A DNA stretch of 64,000 nucleotides from Runella rosea (GCF_003325355.1 NZ_CP030850.1:4767501-4831500); one strand, 5' to 3'; positions 1 through 9,363 are shown, numbered from the stretch's first letter. A program made the numbers and translations. Notes: generated from the letters alone by a model not told the origin.

Positions 1-1022
1 CAATTGACGCTCGGAACGTACAACTGTCCTTTTTGGAGACTTGGATAGCGAAGCCTTACCTTTGGCCAAAAATTGAGGCGTATTGCTTCGCTGACCAACG
101 TAAAAGAACCAGTAATCAATGCCTGACTCGCAATAATGGCCGCCATGGTAGCGATGCAGATACCCGGAAGCAAAAACCAATCGGGCATAAGGTCATAAAA
201 TGGATTACGGGTGCCTAGAGGCTGTCCTTTTATGCTTAGTAAATACGCGCCTTGGCCGAGGTAATTCAGAAAAAGAGCGACTTTGACAAATACCCAACTC
301 ACCCGAATGTTGCCTCGCCCGCAGTGACCAAGGTCAGAGTAAAGCGCTTCTGCTCCAGTAGTACAGAGAAATACCGCACCCAAAAGCCAAAAACCTTCTG
401 GATACTCAAATAGCAGCCAATATCCATAGTACGGATTAAAGCATTGGAGCACTTCAGGGGCGTCGCTGATGTGAATGAATCCCAAAGTTGCCAGCATCAA
501 AAACCAAATAAGCATGATGGGCCCGAAAGCGCGACCGACTACGCTTGTGCCAAAACCCTGAATTAAAAAAAGTGCCGATAGAATAGCAATAACAATCGGA
601 ATGGTCTGCAATTCAGGGTAAATGATTTTTAGCCCTTCAATAGCCGATGAAACCGAGATTGGAGGGGTAATAATGCCGTCGGCCAGTAAAGCTGCCCCGC
701 CAATCATGGCAGGAATTGTAATCCATTTGGCGTGCCGGCGCACCAGCGCGTAAAGCGCAAAAATACCTCCTTCGCCCCGGTTGTCGGCCCGGAGAATCAG
801 AATGACGTATTTAAAGGTAGTTTGAAGTGTGAGAGTCCAAAATACTAAAGAAAGCGCCCCTAAAATTTCGTTTTCTTCGATGGGTTTGGTTGTTCCGGTG
901 ACAGCCTTCATGACATAAAGGGGAGAAGTACCGATATCTCCGTAAATAATACCAAGTGCAATCAGTAACCCGGCTGCCGTGACTTTGGAGTTGTCGTGCC
1001 GGTGGGATTCGTTAGATTCCAT
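1..1022 (-). CDS. kup: Kup-family K+ uptake permease, first tandem copy (partial, runs off window)
   Basis: Reading the minus strand from ATG at 1022 gives an uninterrupted frame of 340 codons to the window edge; the C-terminal part lies outside. The product imports potassium by proton symport across the inner membrane, the known role of the Kup/HAK/KT family. Hallmarks seen are YGDIGTSPLYV near residue 28, RADNRGEGG near 78, a GHCGRGNIR segment and ITGSFTLVSEAIRLNFWPK. It closely resembles the next gene along its whole visible length, roughly two thirds identical by eye. Its ATG lies only 17 bp after the stop of that second copy, so the two are probably co-transcribed, with this one downstream. 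The frame is open, so this is a partial gene and not a pseudogene. Confidence 0.93.
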   Translation of the reverse strand, partial: MESNESHRHDNSKVTAAGLLIALGIIYGDIGTSPLYVMKAVTGTTKPIEENEILGALSLVFWTLTLQTTFKYVILILRADNRGEGGIFALYALVRRHAKWITIPAMIGGAALLADGIITPPISVSSAIEGLKIIYPELQTIPIVIAILSALFLIQGFGTSVVGRAFGPIMLIWFLMLATLGFIHISDAPEVLQCFNPYYGYWLLFEYPEGFWLLGAVFLCTTGAEALYSDLGHCGRGNIRVSWVFVKVALFLNYLGQGAYLLSIKGQPLGTRNPFYDLMPDWFLLPGICIATMAAIIASQALITGSFTLVSEAIRLNFWPKVRLRYPSLQKGQLYVPSVN

Positions 1023-1039
1023 ATATATTTGGTTAAAAA

Positions 1040-2989
1040 TTAGCCATAAATCCGTTGCAGATTTACCTTGTCTATGGCTCTGATGATAAGTGGGACTTTT
1101 TCGATTTTTACGGCACTGCTATCCAATCCAAACCACTTGTCTTCACTGTTGGTAAAGCTTTTGATAAAGAAGTACGCTTTCATAATAAGTTGCTCAAAAA
1201 TGGGCAACTCATTTTCATACGAAAGGAATTTTTCTAACACAACAAAGCGGAAATCGCCGATAACATTGTGGCGGTGTAGCGATTCGTAACGGCTGGTGAT
1301 GTCCACTTCTTTGTTTTTTACCATGTCTTCGATGATACGGCGCAGGTAGAGATTGATGCGCTGTTCGATGCGAAAGCCCAGCCGGAAGGTGACTTTGATG
1401 ACATCGTCGGGTTCAATGACGTCGACTTTGTATTGCATTGTGTACGGTTCATCAGTCGTATCAACGTGGACAAACCAGTATATATCGGCCCGTTTGGGGC
1501 GTTTTTCGAAAATAGAGTAGATAATTTTAGACTCAACTTCGCTCGTACGCGAAGCGTTTGACATAAAGACGAGGTGCGTGGCGTATTTGGGGATGCTTAC
1601 GTCGCGGCTGAGTTCTTTGAGTGCATCAATGTACGTAGCAAGTTTGGTATATTCCGTCAACTGTGCTTTGATTTGGCCAGCTTTAAGCCAGATAAACATC
1701 ACCGTGGCCAGAATGGTACAAATCAACACCGACACCCAGCCTCCGTGCGCAAATTTCTCTAAGTTGGCGAGCATAAAAGCGCTTTCCACCGCGAAATACA
1801 CCACCAAAAATACAATGACCAGCCACATATTGTAGCGGTGTGTATAAAGATAGTACGACATCAGAAGCGTGTCTACGAGCATGGTAAGCGTGATGGCCAA
1901 ACCATAAGCAGCTTCCATATTGGTAGAGCGCCTAAAATACAGTACCACGGCCACGCAACCGATAAAAAGAAGCAGGTTAATGCTCGGCACATACAACTGA
2001 CCCTTTTGGGCTGAAGGGTACTTTAGTTTGATTTTCGGCCAGAAATTGAGGCGAATAGCTTCACTGACCAACGTAAACGAACCCGTAATCAACGCTTGGC
2101 TGGCAATGATAGCGGCCATGGTAGCAATGGCAATGCCTGGCAATAAAAACCAGTCTGGCATGAGTTCATAAAAAGGCTTACGGCCGTTGAGATACTGGCC
2201 ATTGTGCGCCATCAGCCATGCCGATTGGCCAAAGTAATTGAGCAGTAAAGTGAACTTTACAAATACCCAACTTATACGAATGTTTCCCCGGCCGCAGTGA
2301 CCCAAGTCGGAATACAGTGCTTCAGCCCCCGTTGTACACAAAAAAACGGCCCCTAAAAGCGCAAATCCTCCGGGATGTTCAACCAATAATTGATAAGCAT
2401 AATAAGGGTTGAGGGCTTTGATAACCAATGGGTTTTGGATGACGTGGGAAAATCCCAAAATACCCAAGGTGGAGAACCAAACCAACATGATGGGTCCGAA
2501 TGCACCGCCAACTACTTTTGTCCCAAAAACCTGAATGATAAACAAAACGGCCAAAATGACCAATACAATCGGGACGGTCTGAATGTTTGGATATAAAATC
2601 TCCAATCCTTCAACCGCCGAAGAAACTGAAATCGGCGGACAAATAATACCATCGGCCAAGAGCGCGGCTCCTCCAATCATGGTAGGGATGGTGAGCCACT
2701 TGGCATGGCGTCGTACTAGCGCAAAAAGGGCTAAAGTTCCGCCTTCACCACGGTTGTCGGCTCGGAGAATTAATATGACGTATTTAATAGTTGTTTGCAG
2801 CGTGAGTGTCCAGAATACGCACGAGAGTGCACCCAATACAACCTCTTCATTGATACGGCTTTTACCAATTATGGCCTGCATTACGTACAAAGGAGAGGTG
2901 CCAATGTCTCCATACACAATCCCCAATGCAACCAATAATCCCGCGCCTGAGATTTTGTCTAAATTGTGGTGACCGTTACCTTGTTCCAT
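1040..2989 (-). CDS. kup: Kup-family low-affinity K+ uptake permease, second tandem copy
   Basis: The 649-residue product is a complete Kup permease: about twelve hydrophobic segments in residues 1-430 followed by a hydrophilic C-terminal domain (about 430-649). Family signatures visible are YGDIGTSPLYVMQA at the N-terminus, RADNRGEGG, and GAEALYSDLGHCGRGNIR. It is expected to work in the inner membrane as a K+/H+ symporter. The ATG at 2989 gives the expected short hydrophilic lead. It is the upstream member of a tandem pair with the partial copy ending at 1022. A TAnnTTTG-like -7 box lies about 117 bp upstream. No KtrA/TrkA-type regulatory gene is adjacent. Confidence 0.95.
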   Translation of the reverse strand: MEQGNGHHNLDKISGAGLLVALGIVYGDIGTSPLYVMQAIIGKSRINEEVVLGALSCVFWTLTLQTTIKYVILILRADNRGEGGTLALFALVRRHAKWLTIPTMIGGAALLADGIICPPISVSSAVEGLEILYPNIQTVPIVLVILAVLFIIQVFGTKVVGGAFGPIMLVWFSTLGILGFSHVIQNPLVIKALNPYYAYQLLVEHPGGFALLGAVFLCTTGAEALYSDLGHCGRGNIRISWVFVKFTLLLNYFGQSAWLMAHNGQYLNGRKPFYELMPDWFLLPGIAIATMAAIIASQALITGSFTLVSEAIRLNFWPKIKLKYPSAQKGQLYVPSINLLLFIGCVAVVLYFRRSTNMEAAYGLAITLTMLVDTLLMSYYLYTHRYNMWLVIVFLVVYFAVESAFMLANLEKFAHGGWVSVLICTILATVMFIWLKAGQIKAQLTEYTKLATYIDALKELSRDVSIPKYATHLVFMSNASRTSEVESKIIYSIFEKRPKRADIYWFVHVDTTDEPYTMQYKVDVIEPDDVIKVTFRLGFRIEQRINLYLRRIIEDMVKNKEVDITSRYESLHRHNVIGDFRFVVLEKFLSYENELPIFEQLIMKAYFFIKSFTNSEDKWFGLDSSAVKIEKVPLIIRAIDKVNLQRIYG

Positions 2990-3105
2990 GAAAATCGTTT
3001 GTTCTATATAATGATAGGAAGCACTGGTTATGAAGCAGGGATATATGTCTAATTTTAAATCGATTTTAGAACGTAGTTTTCCGCAGATTTGGTGAAAAAG
3101 TCGGA

Positions 3106-3113
3106 CAAATATA
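3106..3113 (-). promoter_or_regulatory. Candidate -7 box for the kup pair
   Basis: On the minus strand this reads TATATTTG, an exact match to the Bacteroidota -7 consensus TAnnTTTG. It lies 117 bp upstream of the second kup gene. No convincing TTG was found at the -33 distance, so the call rests on the -7 box alone. Confidence 0.35.
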
Positions 3114-3220
3114 AATGCTTGGGCTATCTGTTGTTATCGGAAGCCCAAAATTATTCACTAATCTGATAAGAATCAGCCAATACTGTATAGCATAAGGCGG
3201 TTGAACAGGAGAAAAACGGC

Positions 3221-4714
3221 TTATAGCAGTCGAATCCAGTTAATCAATCCATCGGTCTTGAAAAAGAGGGCTAAAATGCTGATTGTCAGTAGAGAAATAA
3301 GAATTATTGCTGCGTACGAAATAGGTGAGGAAACTGGGGAAGATGCGCTTGTTCGAAAAAATAGATAAAAGGGAATTTTAAAATAATAAAATAGTGAAAT
3401 AACGGCATTGAGCAACCCAACAACCAACAATATCACTAACAATGGGTCACCGTTGGTCTGATACGCTTCCCAAAGCGAGGAGAATACGAGCAATTTAGCC
3501 GTAAATCCTGCCGTGGGAGGCAGTCCGACCAAACCCAGCATGAGCACCGTAAAACAAACACTTAGCAAAGGATAGACCGCGCCTTTGCCCGTAATAGAAG
3601 CCAAAGTGGGGGAGGGAGTATCCTGTCCCATCAAATCAATGAGCAGAAAAACCGCAATGTTGATGATGACATAAACCGTGATGTAAAATACTGCGCTTTC
3701 AAACCCCGTTTGATTAAACGCCGTCAATCCTACAATGATAAATCCTGCTTGTGCAATGCCAGAGTAAGCCATGAGCCGTTTTAGGTCGTTTTGCCAAAGG
3801 GCAGCCAGATTGCCGACCAAAATACTCACCAACGCAATGATGGCCATGAGTTTTTGAAAATCGGCGGGGAAGACACTCAAAAGGCGCATCAAGAGCAGCA
3901 ACGCCGCTGCTTTGGGGGCGGTTGATAAAAAAGACACAATGGGCGTGGGGGCCGCTTCATACACATCTGGCGGCCAAACGTGAAACGGAACCAACGAAAG
4001 TTTGAATAGCACCCCGCTCAGGGTGAGAAATCCGACCACCAACAAGATAAGCGGCGGATTTTGGGCTAACTGATTGGCAAATACGTCGCTCGTAAAATCT
4101 AGCGTCCCCGTCATCCCGTACAGTAGCGAAAGCCCGTACAGCATGATGGCCGAACTCAGGGCCCCAAACAAAAGGTATTTAATTCCGCCCTCTGCGGGTT
4201 TTTTACCGCTGCCAAAGGTGACCATTAAATAAGACCCAATCGATACCAGCTCTATAGATAAGTACACGCTCAGCCCATTGGTGGCCATCGTCATCAGAAA
4301 AAGTCCTAGCACCACTGCCAACAAAATACTGTAAAACTCGGCGGGGAGTTTCGTTTGCATACATTGAACGTGCAGCAACACTAATAGCGCCGTAACGAGA
4401 ATAATGAGTTTGAAGAAAACGGCTTTGTGGTCAAGATAAATCAGGTGATGAAATAAATAACCGCCCAAGTCGTTCCATTGAAGACAAACCAAGACCAAAG
4501 CAACCGCCAGCGCTCCGATGGTTAAGCTACGCAGGATGCCAGTAGTCTGCAACTGCCAGGGGCTGTATTTTAGCAGAATTTCACTGAGAATAATGAATAA
4601 AAATGCTCCTGCCAGCCACGTTTCAGGTAAAAAACCGGGCAGACTTTGGATAACGTGGTAAAGATGGTCTTGGAGTCGCAAGGTAGATTGTTTAATTTGC
4701 TCGCAAAAGTACAA
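3221..4714 (-). CDS. nuoN: NADH-quinone oxidoreductase subunit N (orphan nuoN)
   Basis: The roughly 497-residue polytopic membrane protein carries the proton-antiporter fold shared by NuoL/M/N: about 14 hydrophobic segments, a conserved SIELVSIGSYLMV helix, KYLLFGALSSAIMLYG, the LSLVPFHVWPPDVYEAAPTP loop and LMAYSGIAQAGF. It would be one of the proton-pumping membrane subunits of complex I. No in-frame ATG exists near the 5' end: the upstream frame closes with TGA around 4730, so translation must begin at TTG 4714 or another TTG slightly inside. The family start around LPGFLPE fits a start in this region. No other nuo gene flanks it, which is unusual because nuoN normally ends a nuoA-N operon. 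An Mrp-type antiporter subunit is less likely given the overall sequence. Confidence 0.9.
   Translation of the reverse strand: MYFCEQIKQSTLRLQDHLYHVIQSLPGFLPETWLAGAFLFIILSEILLKYSPWQLQTTGILRSLTIGALAVALVLVCLQWNDLGGYLFHHLIYLDHKAVFFKLIILVTALLVLLHVQCMQTKLPAEFYSILLAVVLGLFLMTMATNGLSVYLSIELVSIGSYLMVTFGSGKKPAEGGIKYLLFGALSSAIMLYGLSLLYGMTGTLDFTSDVFANQLAQNPPLILLVVGFLTLSGVLFKLSLVPFHVWPPDVYEAAPTPIVSFLSTAPKAAALLLLMRLLSVFPADFQKLMAIIALVSILVGNLAALWQNDLKRLMAYSGIAQAGFIIVGLTAFNQTGFESAVFYITVYVIINIAVFLLIDLMGQDTPSPTLASITGKGAVYPLLSVCFTVLMLGLVGLPPTAGFTAKLLVFSSLWEAYQTNGDPLLVILLVVGLLNAVISLFYYFKIPFYLFFRTSASSPVSSPISYAAIILISLLTISILALFFKTDGLINWIRLL
4670..4699 (+). promoter_or_regulatory. Candidate promoter inside the nuoN 5' end
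   Basis: TTG at 4670-4672 is followed after 20 bp by TAATTTG (4693-4699), one base shorter than the TAnnTTTG consensus. It would drive the gene starting at 4721. The position is forced by the 6-bp gap between the two divergent start codons. Confidence 0.35.
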
Positions 4715-4720
4715 CGCAAC

Positions 4721-5362
4721 ATGAAAAAGTCATTACTCTGTGGGGGATTGATTTTACTAACCCTCGTAACTTATGCCCAAAGTATGTTTATTCAGGACAT
4801 CAACGGGCGCCCTATTTTCGAAAATGGATACGTAGAAATCGAAGGTTCGCCCTACCTCAACGACGCATGGTCGAGGGGAAGTGTCAAGGCTAAAAATAAT
4901 GGGAAAACCTATGAGCTGGCAAAAATGCGGTATGATCTCTACAAAGACGAACTCGAGTACGAAGAAAACCAAAAGCCGTACCGGTTCAGCAGCGAAATCA
5001 CGGAGTTTTCGACCAACGACGGTGTGTTTAGAAGCGGTTTTCCAGCGATAGAATCCCTTACCGCCCGAAATTTTTATCAGGTTATGTACGACGGAAATGT
5101 TAAACTATTAAAACACAGCACCGTTAGGATTCAGACGGAAAAACTCTACAGTTCTGCCACGCAAACCAAACGGTTTATGAAAGAAGATGCGTTGTATTTG
5201 TTTAAAAATGGCACCCTGACCCGCCTCAAAAAAGACAAAAAAGCCTTGTTGGAAGCACTCGGCGACAAGCAGGCAGAACTAGAAACGTTTATCAAAGACC
5301 AAAAATTGAAACTATCGAAAGAAGAAGATATTCTGCGCGTAGTGGAGAAGTATGAAGGATGA
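4721..5362 (+). CDS. Secreted hypothetical protein
   Basis: The product is a 213-residue protein with a clear Sec signal peptide at the N-terminus (MKK followed by a hydrophobic stretch ending near TYAQS), so it is exported to the periplasm or beyond. I do not recognise a family. The mature part is rich in charged residues, beginning with a QDINGRPIFENGYVEIEGSPYLND segment split by several short turns, and ends in a lysine- and glutamate-rich tail (about 165-213) that may form a helical or coiled-coil stretch. The frame extends upstream to 4646, but the signal peptide fixes the start at the ATG at 4721. It is divergent from nuoN with 6 bp between start codons and converges on pgk at a shared terminator. 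Confidence 0.8.
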   Translation: MKKSLLCGGLILLTLVTYAQSMFIQDINGRPIFENGYVEIEGSPYLNDAWSRGSVKAKNNGKTYELAKMRYDLYKDELEYEENQKPYRFSSEITEFSTNDGVFRSGFPAIESLTARNFYQVMYDGNVKLLKHSTVRIQTEKLYSSATQTKRFMKEDALYLFKNGTLTRLKKDKKALLEALGDKQAELETFIKDQKLKLSKEEDILRVVEKYEG

Positions 5363-5396
5363 TAATTATATTGATTACCAAAGTTTTAGACTACTC

Positions 5397-5435
5397 AAAA
5401 AAAGAAGGGCGCATTTCGTGCGCCCTTCTTTTTTT
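5397..5435. terminator. Bidirectional intrinsic terminator
   Basis: A perfect 13-bp stem (5401-5413 with 5419-5431) has a 5-base TTTCG loop and A-rich and T-rich flanks on both sides. It separates the convergent hypothetical gene and pgk and can serve both. Confidence 0.9.
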
Positions 5436-5453
5436 GATGAATATTGAAAAAAA

Positions 5454-6641
5454 TTAAGCCAAGGCTGCTACGCCTGGCAATTCTTTTCCTTCCATGTATT
5501 CGAGCAATGCTCCACCGCCCGTTGAGACGTAGCTCACACGGTCGCCGTAGCCAGCGTTATTGATAGCCGAGGCCGAATCCCCCCCGCCGATGAGTGAAAA
5601 CGCACCGTTTTCTTCGGTTGCTTTTACCACTGCTTTGGCGATTGCGTCAGTACCGATGGCAAAGTTAGGGAATTCAAATACACCCATCGGGCCGTTCCAA
5701 AGAATAGTTTTTGAAGTACGTACTACTTCTTCAAACAATGCAATAGTTTCTGGACCAATATCTAAGCCTTCCCAGCCGTCGGGGATTTGTCCAGTAGCAA
5801 CGATTTGGCGGTTGGCGTCGTTTGAAAAAGCATCGGCGCATACATTATCTACGGGCATGATGATATTCACGCCTTTGGCTTTGGCTTTTTTCAGAATTTC
5901 GAGGGCCAATTCTTGTTTGTCAGCCTCTAAAAGCGACTTTCCAATTTTACCGCCGAGGGCTTTGGTGAATGTATAAGTCATTCCGCCTCCGATGATGAGG
6001 TTATCCACTTTGTCCAAAAGACGCTCAATGATGAGAATTTTGTCCGAAATCTTGGCTCCTCCCATGATGGCCGTGAAAGGGCGCTCAGCGTGTTCGAGAA
6101 TACGCTGTGCATTGTCGATTTCGGCTTGCATAACGTAACCGCAGATACGGTCTTCAAAAAACTGCCCGATAACGGCGGTAGAAGCGTGTGCACGGTGCGC
6201 GGTTCCGAAGGCATCATTTACCCAAACATCACCGAGTTTTGAAAGTTTTTCGGCAAAGTCCACGTCGCCTTTTTCTTCCTGCTTATAAAAACGAAGGTTT
6301 TCGAGTAACAGGATTTCGCCAGGTTGGAGGGTGGTAGCTTGGTCGTACGCAGATTCTCCGATGCAATCATCGGCAAATTTGACTGAAACCCCCAAGATGA
6401 CCGATAATGGGTTGATTAAGTGTTTAAGTGAATATTTTTCGGTTGGACCGTCTTTCGGCCGTCCCAAATGTGACATCAGAATGCAGGAGCCGCCATCTGC
6501 CAAAATTTTGCGGATGGTAGGGAGGGTCGCCTGAATACGGGTGTCGTCAGTAATTTCGAATTTTTCATTGAGGGGCACGTTAAAGTCCACGCGAATAAGC
6601 GCTCGTTTCCCTGCAAAATTGTACGAATCTACGGTTTTCAT
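5454..6641 (-). CDS. pgk: Phosphoglycerate kinase
   Basis: A 395-residue cytosolic phosphoglycerate kinase, which transfers phosphate from 1,3-bisphosphoglycerate to ADP in glycolysis. Seen are the N-terminal RVDFNVPL motif, the substrate-binding LMSHLGRPK and [10 protein letters not shown] segments, the nucleotide-domain GGAKISDK and the C-terminal [13 protein letters not shown] loop. The open frame reaches back to 6797, but the extra 52 codons look like non-coding sequence, and the conserved N-terminus [20 protein letters not shown] starts at ATG 6641. It ends at the bidirectional terminator shared with the hypothetical gene and appears to be monocistronic. A TATTTTTG -7 box lies 40 bp upstream of the start. 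Confidence 0.97.
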   Translation of the reverse strand: MKTVDSYNFAGKRALIRVDFNVPLNEKFEITDDTRIQATLPTIRKILADGGSCILMSHLGRPKDGPTEKYSLKHLINPLSVILGVSVKFADDCIGESAYDQATTLQPGEILLLENLRFYKQEEKGDVDFAEKLSKLGDVWVNDAFGTAHRAHASTAVIGQFFEDRICGYVMQAEIDNAQRILEHAERPFTAIMGGAKISDKILIIERLLDKVDNLIIGGGMTYTFTKALGGKIGKSLLEADKQELALEILKKAKAKGVNIIMPVDNVCADAFSNDANRQIVATGQIPDGWEGLDIGPETIALFEEVVRTSKTILWNGPMGVFEFPNFAIGTDAIAKAVVKATEENGAFSLIGGGDSASAINNAGYGDRVSYVSTGGGALLEYMEGKELPGVAALA

Positions 6642-6680
6642 AGGATTCCAGTGGGTTGAACTAAAGATTGATTTACAGGA

Positions 6681-6688
6681 CAAAAATA
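6681..6688 (-). promoter_or_regulatory. Candidate -7 box of pgk
   Basis: On the minus strand this reads TATTTTTG, matching TAnnTTTG, 40 bp upstream of the pgk ATG. The -33 region is not clear. Confidence 0.45.
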
Positions 6689-6794
6689 GTTTTTTCGGTC
6701 CACTACCCTCACATAATCCGTTTTTTCTTTTTACAAACCGCCTCAGAAAGAGCGGTTGGAGGATAACTGGGGTGAGTTTTAGGAATAAATAAAC

Positions 6795-6836
6795 CACAAA
6801 AAATCCCCTTGACCGAGGCCAAGGGGATTTTTTGTG
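6795..6836. terminator. Intrinsic terminator at the end of the galacturonate operon
   Basis: A 17-bp perfect stem (6795-6811 with 6820-6836) has an 8-base loop and A/T runs in the stem base. It follows the NTF2-like gene by 14 bp and closes the long minus-strand operon. Confidence 0.9.
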
Positions 6837-6849
6837 AAAACTGAAACCG

Positions 6850-7287
6850 TTAAATTTTTACTGCCTGTCGAGCCAGCAATTTCCAGCCTCCTTTTTGTTT
6901 TTGCCACACCATCAAAAGTGAGAGGTTTGCCGTGCCGGGCTTACCACTATTGTTGGTGGTCCCCGCTAATTTATGGCGTACGATGGCGGCGTTGCCAGCT
7001 ATTTTGATGGTTTGTTCCGTCAGATTGATGGTCACAAAATCAGATTCTCCGCTTACAATAGCGCGCACAAATTCAGCTTTGTCTTCAATCTTGCCGTTGG
7101 AGTGGCCATAGCTTAAGGCTTCATCGGTAAGACTTTCGAGGGTTGCTTTGTCGGCGTCAATCATTGCTTTTTTGAGTGCTTCTACGGCACTTGCAACCGC
7201 TGCTTCGTCTTTCGATTGGGCAAATGTTGTATTGAGAACCGAGAAGCAAGTAATCAGTAAAAATGCGAGGGCCTTTTTCATAGTCAT
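6850..7287 (-). CDS. Exported NTF2-like (DUF4440/SnoaL-type) protein
   Basis: A 145-residue protein with a signal peptide ending near TTFAQS. The rest is a single cone-shaped NTF2-like domain of the DUF4440 type: a helical start ([24 protein letters not shown]), a central [13 protein letters not shown] turn and a C-terminal strand with [14 protein letters not shown], as in nuclear transport factor 2 superfamily members. Such proteins are small ligand-binding pockets or enzymes of mostly unknown substrate. The start may be ATG 7287 or ATG 7281. It lies 2 bp after the hexuronate transporter stop, so it is the last gene of the galacturonate operon. A periplasmic role linked to uronates is inference only. 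Confidence 0.85.
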   Translation of the reverse strand: MTMKKALAFLLITCFSVLNTTFAQSKDEAAVASAVEALKKAMIDADKATLESLTDEALSYGHSNGKIEDKAEFVRAIVSGESDFVTINLTEQTIKIAGNAAIVRHKLAGTTNNSGKPGTANLSLLMVWQKQKGGWKLLARQAVKI

Positions 7288-7289
7288 TT

Positions 7290-8591
7290 TTATAAATCTA
7301 CTGGTTTCATTTTAGGGACCAAGAAGTGCATAATCGTCCAGGCCAACACGTAAGCCGCGCCGCACACAAAAAACATGATGTAATAGGCCGTCTCGATTTG
7401 GTTGATAGAACGATAATAGACAAACATGTTTTTTTGGACCAAAGCAGAAAGTAAAATCCCGCCCAAGGCACCAAACATCCCACCGATTCCAGTGACGGAG
7501 GCAGTGGTGTATTTTGGAAACATATCCGAAACCGTGGTGAAAATATTGGCACTCCACGCTTGGTGGGCAGCAGCAGCAAATCCAATGACACAAACCGCGT
7601 ACCACATATCAATGCTGCCTAAAATTTGCGAGAAAATAATCGGCGATACACAAAGGGCATAAATAAGCATGGAAGTTTTGCGCGCCCTGAACACAGGCCA
7701 GCCTGTTTTGATAAGGTACATGGGTAAATAACCACCCAAAACACTGCCGAAAGTGGAAAGCGTATACACTACCGCCACTGGAATGGCAATCTGAGTACCC
7801 GTAAGTTTGTATTGGCTTTGCAAAAAGTCGGGCAACCAGAAAAGATAAAACCACCAGATAGGGTCGGTGAGGAGCTTACCCAGGGCGAATGCCCATGTTT
7901 GGCGGAAACTTAAAAGTTTGAACCAAGAAACCTGCGGTTTGTTGACATCGTTTTTGTCGGCCAATACTTCAGCGGCATCAGAGTGAATGTAATCGTATTC
8001 GGCTTTTGAAAGTTTTGGGCTTTTGCTGGGTACTTCATAAAACATCAGCCAAAGCACGAGCCAGACAAAACCCAACATCCCCGTAATGATAAACGCCCAT
8101 TGCCAACCCATTTCGGCGGCGATAAAAGGCACTGAAAGTGGGGCCACAATGGCACCGAAGTTGGTGCCAGAGTTGAAAATTCCCGTGGCAAAAGCACGTT
8201 CTTTTTTAGGAAACCATTCGGCAACGGTCTTGATTGCGGCAGGAAAGTTTCCAGCCTCTGTAATACCGAGCGCCGAACGTACGACGGCAAACCCAAAAAC
8301 AGTATTTACCAAGGCATGGGCTACGGCCGCCACGCTCCACAAAGTAGTAGCAACGGCGTATCCGATTTTGGTGCCCAGTTTATCGACCAAACGGCCAGCG
8401 CCGAGCATCCCGAAGGCGTAAAAAAGTTTGAAGGCGATTTCAATGTTGGCGTAGTCGCCATCGTTCCAGTTTAGTTCTTCCGAAAGCGTGGATTTTAATA
8501 AACTGATTACCTGCCTGTCGAGGTAGTTAATGGTGGTTGCGAAAAATACCAGACCGCAAATAGTCCAGCGATAATTACCGATTTTTTCCAT
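7290..8591 (-). CDS. exuT: MFS hexuronate transporter
   Basis: A 433-residue inner-membrane major facilitator with 12 predicted helices in two halves and a hydrophilic central loop (about 195-225). The N-terminus NYRWTICGLVFFATTINYLDRQV and GITEAGNFPAAIKTVAEWFPKKERA match the anion:cation symporter branch that includes ExuT and related hexuronate carriers. Galacturonate or glucuronate is the likely substrate because it sits in one operon with uxaC, uxaB, kdgK and eda. It lies 80 bp downstream of eda and 2 bp upstream of the NTF2-like gene. It may equally carry KDG-type intermediates; sequence alone does not settle the substrate. Confidence 0.88.
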   Translation of the reverse strand: MEKIGNYRWTICGLVFFATTINYLDRQVISLLKSTLSEELNWNDGDYANIEIAFKLFYAFGMLGAGRLVDKLGTKIGYAVATTLWSVAAVAHALVNTVFGFAVVRSALGITEAGNFPAAIKTVAEWFPKKERAFATGIFNSGTNFGAIVAPLSVPFIAAEMGWQWAFIITGMLGFVWLVLWLMFYEVPSKSPKLSKAEYDYIHSDAAEVLADKNDVNKPQVSWFKLLSFRQTWAFALGKLLTDPIWWFYLFWLPDFLQSQYKLTGTQIAIPVAVVYTLSTFGSVLGGYLPMYLIKTGWPVFRARKTSMLIYALCVSPIIFSQILGSIDMWYAVCVIGFAAAAHQAWSANIFTTVSDMFPKYTTASVTGIGGMFGALGGILLSALVQKNMFVYYRSINQIETAYYIMFFVCGAAYVLAWTIMHFLVPKMKPVDL

Positions 8592-8671
8592 TTAGAAGAA
8601 GGGTTTTGTAACTACATAAAACTCACTAAGCACATAGCTTATTGATTTAGCTAGCTATGTGTTCTGCATTT

Positions 8672-9343
8672 TTACGCGGTTGGAGCGAGGGTTTGGTAAT
8701 AGGTTAGTAATGTATTTATCTTTTGGGCTATTTCTTCAAAATTACCTGCTTCGACAACGGCCTTTGGAAAGAGTTGTGAGCCAATGCCCACCGCGCTTAC
8801 CCCCGCACTAAACCACTCTTTGAGGCTTTCGGGTGTGGGTTCTACGCCTCCCGTTACCATCACTTTAACTTTGGGTAAAGGGCCTTTCAAGGCTTTGACA
8901 AATCCTGAACCCACGACATTTCCGGGAAAGACTTTTACAATTTCTGCCCCTAGTAAAGTAGCATTGTACACTTCCGAAACGGTCATGGCACCAGGCATCC
9001 AAGCGATGTTTTGAGCCTTGCATACTTCGGCCACATCCATTGTAGTACAGGGTTGAACCACAAAATCAGCGCCCAGTGCAATGAATTCCTCCGCCTGAAG
9101 AGCATTGAAAACGGTTCCAATACCTAAAGCCATTTTTGGGTAGTTTGTACTGATAAAGTCGCGTAATACTTTGAAAACTTCTTTGGCGTTTTCGCCGCGA
9201 TTGGTAAACTCAAACGCCCGAATCCCTCCGTCGTAACAGGCTTTAATGATTTGGCAGGTTACTTCTGCGTCGGGATGATAAAACACCGGTACGATGGGTG
9301 CACTTGCCAGGGTTTGATAAACGAGTTGTGGTTCAAAGGCCAT
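8672..9343 (-). CDS. eda: KDPG/KHG aldolase
   Basis: A 223-residue class I aldolase that splits 2-keto-3-deoxy-6-phosphogluconate into pyruvate and glyceraldehyde 3-phosphate in the cytosol. Visible are the E45 region (AFEFTNRG), the Schiff-base lysine K137 in EIVKVFPGN, and the phosphate-binding VMVTGGVEP segment. Length is close to the usual 210-225. It is the final step of the uronate pathway encoded by the same operon, 20 bp after kdgK. Confidence 0.96.
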   Translation of the reverse strand: MAFEPQLVYQTLASAPIVPVFYHPDAEVTCQIIKACYDGGIRAFEFTNRGENAKEVFKVLRDFISTNYPKMALGIGTVFNALQAEEFIALGADFVVQPCTTMDVAEVCKAQNIAWMPGAMTVSEVYNATLLGAEIVKVFPGNVVGSGFVKALKGPLPKVKVMVTGGVEPTPESLKEWFSAGVSAVGIGSQLFPKAVVEAGNFEEIAQKINTLLTYYQTLAPTA

Positions 9344-9363
9344 TGGTATCGTTGTTGTTTACA

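Noticed and set aside
33-218. 61-codon plus-strand frame near the window start
   Set aside because: It is antisense to the open partial kup gene 1-1022.
3118-3150. TTGGGCT/AGCCCAA stem after nuoN as terminator
   Set aside because: The stem is 7 bp with a long loop and no T-run; too weak to call.
6642-6797. N-terminal extension of pgk by 52 codons
   Set aside because: Phosphoglycerate kinase homology starts at MKTVDSYNF, and the extension overlaps the promoter.
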